A stretch of DNA of 64,000 bases from assembly GCA_001940995.1 (NCBI GenBank), contig MSHC01000007.1, positions 1-64,000 on the forward strand. The letters are read 5' to 3'. The notes under the pieces were generated by a model that worked only from the letters and a program-made list of their open reading frames with translations, was not told the DNA's origin and did not search any database. Source of the DNA: Ruminococcus sp. Phil15. Its GTDB lineage: Bacteria; Bacillota; Clostridia; Oscillospirales; Ruminococcaceae. The position numbers were made by a program, and so were the translations under genes. Of the stretch, positions 16,603 to 24,745 are shown one piece after another. Position 1 is the first letter of the stretch; the number at the start of each line of letters is the position of its first letter.

Positions 16603-17715
16603 CTATTGAATACGAGATTTCATTTTTCCAACAAGATCCCAGATTTCTTTATCCAGTACAAATGGTTCTGTAAACGCATTGATAACAATACCAGATAATT
16701 CCTTTTCATTATTCATTGCTAAAGTAAGCGCTTCTAAGAAATGCTTCTGGATCTTTGAAAATCCATTTCCATATTCACCCATCGCTTCTTCATTTGAAAA
16801 AGTTGGAAAAAAGAATGCTTCACCATTTTGTAAAATATCTGGAATCAATCTAGTTTCATCTTTGGCAACAAATTCCTCACCAATAAGATTTTCGACTTTT
16901 CCCTCCACCAAAGCTAACAGTCTAGCCTGGTCTGCATCGCTCATAACTGCGTTGCACGGAATCCACACATAGCTGTCTCGTAGTATTTCCATAATATCAA
17001 GCAAATGTTCTTCATTTCGTTCTTCATTAAAAGCATGAATCGCAGCTTCTAGCATAGTTCCATCTTCTAGATCCTCTGCAGTTATTTTTGCGCTGGGATT
17101 CATATTAGAACACAACACTATTTTCTCATCCTCCATTCGTTGAACAAAGAATGCTATCTTCTCACCTTCATGATATCCAAAATCCTGGTCAGGCTCATTA
17201 AGTAAGATTCCTATGATTTGATGTTCCGCTAATCCCTCGATTCGAACCCAACATCCTTCTGGTTGATTCCCCTCTCTTAACAAATACACTAAAACATCAT
17301 CTGGATATTCAGGACTTCTTGAATCATCTAAGAAATCCATTTTTCTCGATTCTTCTACTTCCTCTCCTGCATTATAATCTAACAAAGCATCAACTTTATT
17401 AGCATAACGCGCATATAAACGACCATCCTCATCATCAAAATAATAACATTCATCTTCCATTATGGATCCAATACGAATCTTGGCTGTGACCTTAGAATTA
17501 GTTTCTTCAAATAAAAAGCCATCTTCACTCTTATATGCTGCTGCCAACACTTCAAGCGTTAGTCCCGCTGCATGATCAATATAACCATATGTCAAAATGC
17601 AATTTGCACGATCTGCTCCAGGGAAGTCCTTTATAACTACCTTCAAGTTATCCTTCAGCGGAACAGCAGTATAATTATGATAAAAAGCTCTAAATCCGAC
17701 ATCGTTATACTTCAT
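16603..17715 (-). CDS. SseB-domain protein
   Basis: About 370 residues from MKYNDVGFRAFYHNY (GGAGG 8 nt upstream; the open frame extends 12 more codons without a site). The C-terminal 120 residues match the SseB N-domain pattern: VWIPCNAVMS, EAFFFPTFSNEEAMGEYGN, SGIVINAFTEPFVLDKEIW. The N-terminal 240 residues include DUF2185-like strands (YVWVRIEGLAEHQIIG-type: GCWVRIEGLAEHQIIGILLN). SseB-type proteins in Firmicutes are frequent in polymorphic-toxin immunity or defence contexts; the biochemical role is unknown. Sits between mcrC and the EVE cluster. Confidence 0.65.
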   Translation of the reverse strand: MKYNDVGFRAFYHNYTAVPLKDNLKVVIKDFPGADRANCILTYGYIDHAAGLTLEVLAAAYKSEDGFLFEETNSKVTAKIRIGSIMEDECYYFDDEDGRLYARYANKVDALLDYNAGEEVEESRKMDFLDDSRSPEYPDDVLVYLLREGNQPEGCWVRIEGLAEHQIIGILLNEPDQDFGYHEGEKIAFFVQRMEDEKIVLCSNMNPSAKITAEDLEDGTMLEAAIHAFNEERNEEHLLDIMEILRDSYVWIPCNAVMSDADQARLLALVEGKVENLIGEEFVAKDETRLIPDILQNGEAFFFPTFSNEEAMGEYGNGFSKIQKHFLEALTLAMNNEKELSGIVINAFTEPFVLDKEIWDLVGKMKSRIQ

Positions 17716-17889
17716 CGTTATTACCTCCTGTTTTTGATATGAGCAAAGCATATCAAATTAATATTTGAAAAAGGTCTCCCTGAAAACGACTTTAATTTAA
17801 CCTCAATCGCATCACTTTTTTGAAAAATGCTTTTCTATAAATTCATTAGAATCGGGATAGCCTTTTAGCCTTTGTACACCTTCGTTGAT

Positions 17890-19218
17890 TTATCTTCTAT
17901 CATCATGGACTGTCATATCCAATTTATCTCTCAATTCTTCTAGCGTCTCCGGCATTCTGGTTAAATCTACAAAGTGCAATCTAACAATTGTACCATCGCC
18001 AGATTCAAATTTAATGTCAGCGTGACCACGCATCTCATCATTCAATGGATAGAGAAGCCATATCTCTGGTGTTTCATATTTCTTTGAATACGCATACATC
18101 TGATACATATCACTCTGAGAAATGCCATAATTTGCTCGTTCACTATTTATGAGACTTTTCCATTTTGTGTCCATGATGACTGTTCTTCCGTCTCTTTTAC
18201 AAACAATATCAGGTCTAAGTGCAAACTGCTGTCTTGGTTCCATAAATAAATAGTGACCTTTATCCTGACTTGAAACCTCCCATCTTGCAGCTCCTAATAC
18301 CTTCTTCATCTGCTGCGCTACATAGCTTTCATATACACTTTCCATAGGAAATAAAAGTGCTCTTGATGTGTTTTCACCAGTGAATGTTGTAAATGACTTA
18401 TTCAAAAGAAACACCTTCGACCATTGCATTAGCATCTCATAGTCTTTTGTATTTCTATCAATTTTTACCTGAGAAAAATCCTTCATGTAATTGGTAGACG
18501 GATTTACCATTTCAAAAGCTGTCAAAAGTTGTCGAATTTCTTTTGAGTTTTCTGCACTGGTTGTCACCTTCTGTAATTTCATTAAAGTGGCTTTAACTAA
18601 TCTATTTTCTGGTCTATTAGGATGAAACTCATCATATGAGACGTAGAATCTTTCCTTGTGCGCCATATTGGTTTTGATGTGTTGACTTGTCAAAAGCTTT
18701 CCTTTATAAAATTTTAGGTTATCCTCCTGCGTAACATACGCAGACTTGATTCCTCTCTTAACCAGATGTCTTACTTCCTGTAGATACATATTTATAAAGA
18801 TCTCATACAGATTCATACGATCTACTTTCAAGCTTGCGTCATTAAATACCTTACTTGGAAAATCTTTCATGCTCTTAAGCATTTTTAGAAATATCCTCTT
18901 CGTTTCTTTATTCCCGGTATCATCGCCCGAATCAAAACTAATCTTTGGAAGCACCTGAACCTGATATCCATTTTTCATCTGAATCAAGCCCACATAGTTT
19001 TTTATTGTTACCACATCACCCACATTACGTTTGCTAGAACAACCTTCTACTCTTTTAGCTGCAAGAAATAGTTGTACTAAATCAGCAGCCTTTCTATCGG
19101 ATTTTTCTTCAGAAGAAGAAAGACAGTCACATAAAACCTCATGCAACTGTCTCATCTGTTCTTCTCCCAAATAGGCTTGCATTTTTTGTTTTATATTGTT
19201 TATTAGTTCATTTGTCAT
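17890..19218 (-). CDS. mcrC: McrC-family endonuclease subunit (no McrB partner found)
   Basis: 442 residues of the McrBC 5-methylcytosine restriction system component family. N-terminal beta-rich region (VTIKNYVGLIQMKNGYQVQVLPKI), helical middle (PENRLVKATLMKLQKVT), and a C-terminal PD-(D/E)XK nuclease: YESYVAQQMKK, LRPDIVCKRDG then VIMDTKWKSL near residues 328-350 (D, D-x-K). In the known system McrC cuts DNA only with the McrB AAA GTPase. No McrB-like gene is next to it or anywhere in the window; HsdR occupies the upstream position. The ribosome site GAGGAG lies in the loop of a small hairpin just before the ATG. Confidence 0.85.
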   Translation of the reverse strand: MTNELINNIKQKMQAYLGEEQMRQLHEVLCDCLSSSEEKSDRKAADLVQLFLAAKRVEGCSSKRNVGDVVTIKNYVGLIQMKNGYQVQVLPKISFDSGDDTGNKETKRIFLKMLKSMKDFPSKVFNDASLKVDRMNLYEIFINMYLQEVRHLVKRGIKSAYVTQEDNLKFYKGKLLTSQHIKTNMAHKERFYVSYDEFHPNRPENRLVKATLMKLQKVTTSAENSKEIRQLLTAFEMVNPSTNYMKDFSQVKIDRNTKDYEMLMQWSKVFLLNKSFTTFTGENTSRALLFPMESVYESYVAQQMKKVLGAARWEVSSQDKGHYLFMEPRQQFALRPDIVCKRDGRTVIMDTKWKSLINSERANYGISQSDMYQMYAYSKKYETPEIWLLYPLNDEMRGHADIKFESGDGTIVRLHFVDLTRMPETLEELRDKLDMTVHDDRR

Positions 19219-19241
19219 ATCGGTAATCTCCTCGTTACCGA
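19219..19241 (-). promoter_or_regulatory. Hairpin displaying the mcrC ribosome binding site
   Basis: Minus strand TCGGTAA (19241-19235) pairs with TTACCGA (19226-19220); the 8-nt loop CGAGGAGA carries the Shine-Dalgarno, immediately before the ATG at 19218. Confidence 0.45.
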
Positions 19242-19272
19242 CATCCTACCCCACTAATATGAAATGTGGATA

Positions 19273-22188
19273 TTAATAGTACTGTTCAATATAGCTGTAG
19301 GCCTTATCAAACACGTCTTTATCCTTTATTTTGTATTTAATCCAAACAACACTTCTAAGGGCCTTTTTAACTTCATTCTTTCCTGTTGTAGTTTTCTGCC
19401 ATCCGTCGAATCTAACGATTTTAACAATATCGTCGATATCTGAAACAATTCTTTCTACAATGACAGGTGTTTTATCATTACGAAGTCCATCAAATAATTC
19501 TGTAAGGGCTGCTTTTCCTCTATCGATTTCTTCTTCCGGAACAACTTCTTTTTCAGCACGTACCGCTTCTTTTGCAAGTTCTAACAATAATTTTAAGAAC
19601 TCAATACTAGTAACCAATCCTTGCTCGTGCTTTTCTCTAAGCTCTTCCAATTTTTCACCAAGCTTCTGGAACTTAGGATCATGGCTATGTTTCTGAATTT
19701 TGGCAACAAGGTCGATTTCAACCTTCATCGTAGTTTTCTTAATATCCTTTTGTTTCTGGATAAACTCATCGATTAATGCAGCATCCAATGTAAGAATATC
19801 AACATCATCATGAACTTCTCCAACTTCGATATGCTGATGAACAAGCTCAAGTGTTTTAGCTCCAAGGGCAGCCCATACAAGCTGTCCTCTGTTATCTGTT
19901 GGCTTCACTGATTCGTAAACCTTACTAAGCCAAACATAGTCATATTTGAATGGTTCAAGGAATGGATCAGGTGATAAAGCATTCCATGCACGATTTAAAA
20001 CTCTATAGTCTGCAGCAAATTCATCTTTGATTTTGTTATTAGGCAAACATTCCTGAGCGGCTAACAATCCTTCCCAGCCTTCTACAGTTCTATCTACTCC
20101 CATAAAATAGCTAAGACATTTTCTCATAATTGCAGGAACCTGCTTCTTTACTTCCTCGATGTTAGTTACAACTTTTTTCATGCCCGCTTCATCAAAATTT
20201 AGCGCCTTTGCAACATTATCAAAGATTCCTATATAATCAACGATTAGACCATTAGTCTTACCTTCATCGTATGTACGATTTACTCTACAGATAGCCTGAA
20301 GCAAGTTGTGATCCTTCATAGGTTTATCTAAATACATTACCTGTAAAATCGGAGCATCGAATCCTGTCAAAAGCTTGTTAGTTACAATTACAAACTTTAA
20401 CGGATTACTTGGTTCTCTGAACTGGTCAAGAACCTTTGCTTCTTCATCACGGCTTCTCTTGTACTGTTTATAACTGCCCGCTTTATCATCACCTGTCGTC
20501 ATAACAATAGTCGACGCTTCCGGAGACACGAGCTTATCTAATTCTTCCTTGTACATTAAGCAGCATTCGCGATCATATACAACAATCTGTGCTTTATATC
20601 CATTAGGTTCAATCTTGGTCTTATAATGATTGACAATATGCTCTACTACCTTCTTGATACGCTTACGGTCATACATAATGGCCTTCATTGTTACATTCTT
20701 TGAAAGTTCTCCCTTATCCTCATCAGACAGACCCTCTGTCAACTCATCAAATGCCTGATCAAGTTTTTCTTTATCAACATGCAAGTCAATAGGTACAGGC
20801 TCAAAGTTTAGTGGAAGTGTCGCATTATCTCTGATGGAGTCTGAGAATGAATACTTACTCATATAACCACTCTTATCTTCGATAGCACCAAATGTCTTAA
20901 ATGTATTCTTATCAAGTCTATTGATTGGAGTACCAGTCAAACCAAAGAAGAATGCATTAGGTAAAGCTAGACGCATCTTTTCACCATAGTCACCTTCTTG
21001 TGTTCTATGTGCTTCATCGACCATAAGGATGATGTTATCTCTCATGTTAAGAGCCTTTTCAACATCACCAAATCGATAAATTGTGGTAATTGCAATCTTA
21101 CGCATATCCTGTTCAAAGAAGTTCATTAGATCTTCTTTTGTTGATAAAGACTGCAAGTTTGGAATATCAGCTGCATTAAAATCACCGGTGATCTGAGTTT
21201 CCAAATCAATACGGTCATCAACAATAACAACTGTTGGATTTTGAAGTTCCGGCATCATTCTAAGCTTTTGAGCAGCAAATACCATAAGTAATGATTTACC
21301 AGATCCCTGGAAATGCCAAATCAATCCTTGTTTTGGATAGCCTGCTTTAACACGATCAATCATTAAGTTGGCAGCTTCGTATTGCTGATATCTACAAATA
21401 ACTTTAATCTTACGATGCTTCTTATCTGTAGAGAACACTGTGAAGAACTGCAGGATATCCATTACTTTTTCAGGTGTAATCATATCGGCAACACTAATTT
21501 TTACATCGGCCAAGCTTCCTTCCGCTTTATGATCCGGAGTATGCCAAGGTCCCCATTTTGTAAGTGGCATATTTACAGAACCATATCTGTAGCATTTTCC
21601 TTCGGATGCAAAGTTAAACACGTTAGGTACAAACATTTCGGGTACAGATTTTTCATAGTCCGAAATATCCTGAGCACCATCAAGCCATGATATTGCATTT
21701 CTTACCGGCGTTTTAAGTTCGCCAATTGCAACCGGTAAGCCATTTATAAGAAGCACTATATCAAAACGTTTGCCATTCTCAACAGTAGGATATACCCACT
21801 GATTTGTAACAACGTATTCATTTTTATCAAGTTCCTCTTTTGAGAGAGTTCCAAAAAGTTTTATTGGTGTTGGTTTTCCATCCTTTCCAAACGGATATGA
21901 ATTTTCTTCAAATACCTTCTTCTTAAAAGCTTCATTTTGAGCGACTAAATTATCTGATGGAAAAGGTTGTAACATAGCACGAAGCTTATAAATAACTTCA
22001 TCAGCCCTGGATGGCTCCTCTTCAATTTCAGGATTAAGTCTTATTAAGGCATTCTTAACCATCGACTCTACCATCACATCAGAAAGTTCTCTATCAAGCT
22101 GTTCTGCTGGAATATACTTCCAACCATTCTTCTTAAGAGTCTCTATAAAAAGTTGCTCAACAGTATTATCTTCATTAAACTGTGACAT
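19273..22188 (-). CDS. hsdR: Type I restriction enzyme subunit R (HsdR)
   Basis: 971 residues: motor and nuclease of a type I restriction-modification complex. N-terminal nuclease: RFDIVLLINGLPVAIGELKT (D...E-x-K) around residues 135-155. Superfamily 2 translocase: Walker A WHFQGSGKSLLMVFA, DEAH box ILMVDEAHRTQEGDYG, motif III FFGLTGTPI, later VTNKLLTGFDAPILQ and LLQAICRVNRTY. C-terminal helical region binds the methylase. Complete, no frame disruption. Starts 3 nt after hsdS. It cleaves unmodified DNA after translocation when assembled with HsdM and HsdS. Confidence 0.96.
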   Translation of the reverse strand: MSQFNEDNTVEQLFIETLKKNGWKYIPAEQLDRELSDVMVESMVKNALIRLNPEIEEEPSRADEVIYKLRAMLQPFPSDNLVAQNEAFKKKVFEENSYPFGKDGKPTPIKLFGTLSKEELDKNEYVVTNQWVYPTVENGKRFDIVLLINGLPVAIGELKTPVRNAISWLDGAQDISDYEKSVPEMFVPNVFNFASEGKCYRYGSVNMPLTKWGPWHTPDHKAEGSLADVKISVADMITPEKVMDILQFFTVFSTDKKHRKIKVICRYQQYEAANLMIDRVKAGYPKQGLIWHFQGSGKSLLMVFAAQKLRMMPELQNPTVVIVDDRIDLETQITGDFNAADIPNLQSLSTKEDLMNFFEQDMRKIAITTIYRFGDVEKALNMRDNIILMVDEAHRTQEGDYGEKMRLALPNAFFFGLTGTPINRLDKNTFKTFGAIEDKSGYMSKYSFSDSIRDNATLPLNFEPVPIDLHVDKEKLDQAFDELTEGLSDEDKGELSKNVTMKAIMYDRKRIKKVVEHIVNHYKTKIEPNGYKAQIVVYDRECCLMYKEELDKLVSPEASTIVMTTGDDKAGSYKQYKRSRDEEAKVLDQFREPSNPLKFVIVTNKLLTGFDAPILQVMYLDKPMKDHNLLQAICRVNRTYDEGKTNGLIVDYIGIFDNVAKALNFDEAGMKKVVTNIEEVKKQVPAIMRKCLSYFMGVDRTVEGWEGLLAAQECLPNNKIKDEFAADYRVLNRAWNALSPDPFLEPFKYDYVWLSKVYESVKPTDNRGQLVWAALGAKTLELVHQHIEVGEVHDDVDILTLDAALIDEFIQKQKDIKKTTMKVEIDLVAKIQKHSHDPKFQKLGEKLEELREKHEQGLVTSIEFLKLLLELAKEAVRAEKEVVPEEEIDRGKAALTELFDGLRNDKTPVIVERIVSDIDDIVKIVRFDGWQKTTTGKNEVKKALRSVVWIKYKIKDKDVFDKAYSYIEQYY

Positions 22189-22191
22189 AGT

Positions 22192-23271
22192 TTACTCCTT
22201 CCCAGCTGGGATTAAATTCTCAGCTATAATTTTCTTGCTTAAGGCATCCAAATCCTTAATTGCTTCTTGTAGTGCAAATTTTGATTTATCGCTCTGTTCT
22301 ATGAACTCAGCATACTTCTTTTGAAGATGAATTGGCGGCACATACACTTTGAATTCTTTCAACCATCTAAAATGCCTATTATAACCCATATTAGGTATTG
22401 GCATTAGTTTCAACTCTTGAAGCAAAAATTTGTAATCTAAATCATCAATTTTTGCTTTCAAAACCTTTACACCATCTGCACCCATAAAATATGGAAAATC
22501 CATATACTTAAAGCATCTTGTATGATCTCCAAATACAATTGTTTCACTTTCCAATATCATTCCTTCATTTTTATCTGTATATCCAGCAATGAAATCCTGT
22601 CCCTGATCAATTACTGGATATTCACCCGACTCAAGATACTCTTCTTTAGGAATCTTAGTACCCTTTCTTGAGATATCTTCAATAGCATCTACAAAAGAAT
22701 ATGAATCCCATTTTCCACCCGCATTATAAAGATCACCAAACATCTCGATAAATTGCGATTTCACCAACTCATCAGTCTTATTTATCAAATCCTCATACGC
22801 ATTTTTTGTTTCATTGATTGACCATAACGTTTCAGCCAATTTGCTTTGTTCAGACATAGAAGGAAGTTCAATAGTGAACTCCTTTAAATGTGTCCACTTC
22901 ACACGAGGCGATAATGATCCAGCAGATTTGCCTACCGCAAAATCAAAAAGATAATCATTCTGAATAATAAAAGGTAATAATTCTGGATCAACCTTACCTT
23001 CGATTGCTCTTATTACAGTAATATCTCCAGAACATATTCCATCGAAAGAAGCCACTGCTGCTTTTTTTAAATAAGCTCGTCTTCTGCCAAACAAAACATC
23101 ACCCTTTGAGAATTCTTTTGTGAAACTATTCTCTGCATCGTCGCTCCAGGATGATAAAGTTACATTTGATGGAGTTAGATGCTCTAAACCTACAATTTTA
23201 ATTCCTGTCTTATCTCCTTTATTGGATGACTTTGCCTCAATAGCGATATCTCCAAGCTTAACTGTTGCCAT
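22192..23271 (-). CDS. hsdS: Type I restriction specificity subunit S (HsdS)
   Basis: About 359 residues with two target-recognition domains separated by long helices. TRD1 roughly 1-140 (SKGDVLFGRRRAYLKKAAVA, LSPRVKWTHLKEFTIELPS), spacer helix with EQSKLAETLWSINETKNAYE, TRD2 about 170-310 (GEYPVIDQGQDFIAGYTD, MGYNRHFRWLKEFKVYVPP), then the distal helix. The start ATG (MATVKLGD) has GGAGG 8 nt upstream and overlaps the hsdM stop by 14 nt. It decides the DNA sequence recognised by the HsdM/HsdR complex. Confidence 0.94.
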   Translation of the reverse strand: MATVKLGDIAIEAKSSNKGDKTGIKIVGLEHLTPSNVTLSSWSDDAENSFTKEFSKGDVLFGRRRAYLKKAAVASFDGICSGDITVIRAIEGKVDPELLPFIIQNDYLFDFAVGKSAGSLSPRVKWTHLKEFTIELPSMSEQSKLAETLWSINETKNAYEDLINKTDELVKSQFIEMFGDLYNAGGKWDSYSFVDAIEDISRKGTKIPKEEYLESGEYPVIDQGQDFIAGYTDKNEGMILESETIVFGDHTRCFKYMDFPYFMGADGVKVLKAKIDDLDYKFLLQELKLMPIPNMGYNRHFRWLKEFKVYVPPIHLQKKYAEFIEQSDKSKFALQEAIKDLDALSKKIIAENLIPAGKE

Positions 23272-24745
23272 TATCATCACCTCCTATCATTTCAATGATT
23301 GAATCAAAATGTCTTGCTGCCATTTCAGATGCCTCTTTCCAATCTGAATAACATTCTTGAACTGTTCTTTCATCAACCTGTTCTTCACTACTTGTCTGAA
23401 TATACAAAGGAATGCTTAGTGAATAATCATTCTTTGCTATATCTTTAATAGTAACCACTTTTGCAATATCATCGTCAGATTCATATTTTTCATATGCTTT
23501 TGCGATCTTTTCAATGTGTGTATCTTCCAAATAACTCTGAGCATTTTTTCTAGTGACTTCATTAATTGCATTGATAAACAATACTTGTCCCTCTCGATTG
23601 ACTGCTTTCTCTGTTCTACAGATTATAATGCAGGCTTCCATCGGAGAGTTATAAAAAAGATTAGGTCCCAGACCAATAACACATTCAACCAGATCCGACT
23701 TCACAAGTTTTTCTCTCATATCCTTTTCCTCATTTCTGAAAAGGACACCATGAGGAAATAGTATTGCACAACGTCCAGTCTTCTCATCAAGACTTTTCAA
23801 AATGTGCTGAAAAAATGCATAATCGGCGCGTCCCTGCGGCGGAGTTCCTAAGAAGTTACGTCCATACTTGTCAGATTCAAATGCTGTTCTATCCCACTGA
23901 CTAATAGAATACGGTGGATTTGCAAGAATCAAATCAAACTGCTGCAACTTTGCATGGTCCGTAAAAGCCGGAGTCTTTAACGTGTCCGCATTTACTACAC
24001 TGAAATCTTGTACTCCATGAAGAAGGAGGTTCATTCTTGCAATCGCTGATGTAAGAGTTACTATTTCCTGTCCATAGATAGAAAGATTTCTCCACTCAAG
24101 TCCTTGCTGCTTCAAATATGCCACTGCAGAAATCAACATACCTGCACTTCCACAGGTAGGATCATAAATTGACTCTCCTGGTTGCGGTTTAAGCATTTCT
24201 GTCATTAAATTCACTACAGTTCTATTTGTATAGAATTCCTGCGCAGTATGTCCACTATCATCTGCAAACTGCTTGATAAGATACTCATAGCCCTGCCCTA
24301 ATTCATCTGCCGGACAATTTGCAATCGATAATGTTTTTGTGCTGAAGTGCTCCAACATATCTTTAAGAAGTCGATCTGGAAGACGATTCTTATTAGTCCA
24401 AGATGCGTCACCAAAAATACCGTGAAGCTTTTCTGGATTTGCAGCCTCAATCTTATGGAAGGCTTCAATAATAGCTTTACCAACATCCTGTGATACATTT
24501 CTAACATCGTTCCAATGTGCTCCATCAGGAATCTGGAACTGATGATTCTCTTCCCAATCAAGAGCCTCTTCACCAAACTCAGCTCTTACCTTTTCACATT
24601 CTTCATCGTAAACATCGCTAAGACGTTTAAAGAATAGTAGAGGGAAAATATACTGCTTGTACGCTCCAGCATCAACATGAGTACGTAGAAGTACAGCTGA
24701 TCCCCAGAGGTATTTTTCTAATTCATCAATTGTAATCTTACTGCT
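23258..24745 (-). CDS. hsdM: Type I DNA methyltransferase subunit M, second copy (HsdM)
   Basis: About 495 residues. N-terminal HsdM_N helical domain (ELEKYLWGSAVLLRTHVDAG, FKRLSDVYDEECEKV). Methylase core: YDPTCGSAGMLISAVAYL (AdoMet motif I, near residue 193) and LANPPYSISQWD (motif IV NPPY, near 276), so N6-adenine chemistry is expected. The usual YYTPR ahead of motif I is EFYTNRT here. Start chosen at MSSKITID, with GGAGG 8 nt upstream, overlapping the previous stop by 8 nt. It differs strongly from the other HsdM in this operon. Confidence 0.94.
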   Translation of the reverse strand, partial: SSKITIDELEKYLWGSAVLLRTHVDAGAYKQYIFPLLFFKRLSDVYDEECEKVRAEFGEEALDWEENHQFQIPDGAHWNDVRNVSQDVGKAIIEAFHKIEAANPEKLHGIFGDASWTNKNRLPDRLLKDMLEHFSTKTLSIANCPADELGQGYEYLIKQFADDSGHTAQEFYTNRTVVNLMTEMLKPQPGESIYDPTCGSAGMLISAVAYLKQQGLEWRNLSIYGQEIVTLTSAIARMNLLLHGVQDFSVVNADTLKTPAFTDHAKLQQFDLILANPPYSISQWDRTAFESDKYGRNFLGTPPQGRADYAFFQHILKSLDEKTGRCAILFPHGVLFRNEEKDMREKLVKSDLVECVIGLGPNLFYNSPMEACIIICRTEKAVNREGQVLFINAINEVTRKNAQSYLEDTHIEKIAKAYEKYESDDDIAKVVTIKDIAKNDYSLSIPLYIQTSSEEQVDERTVQECYSDWKEASEMAARHFDSIIEMIGGDDNGNS

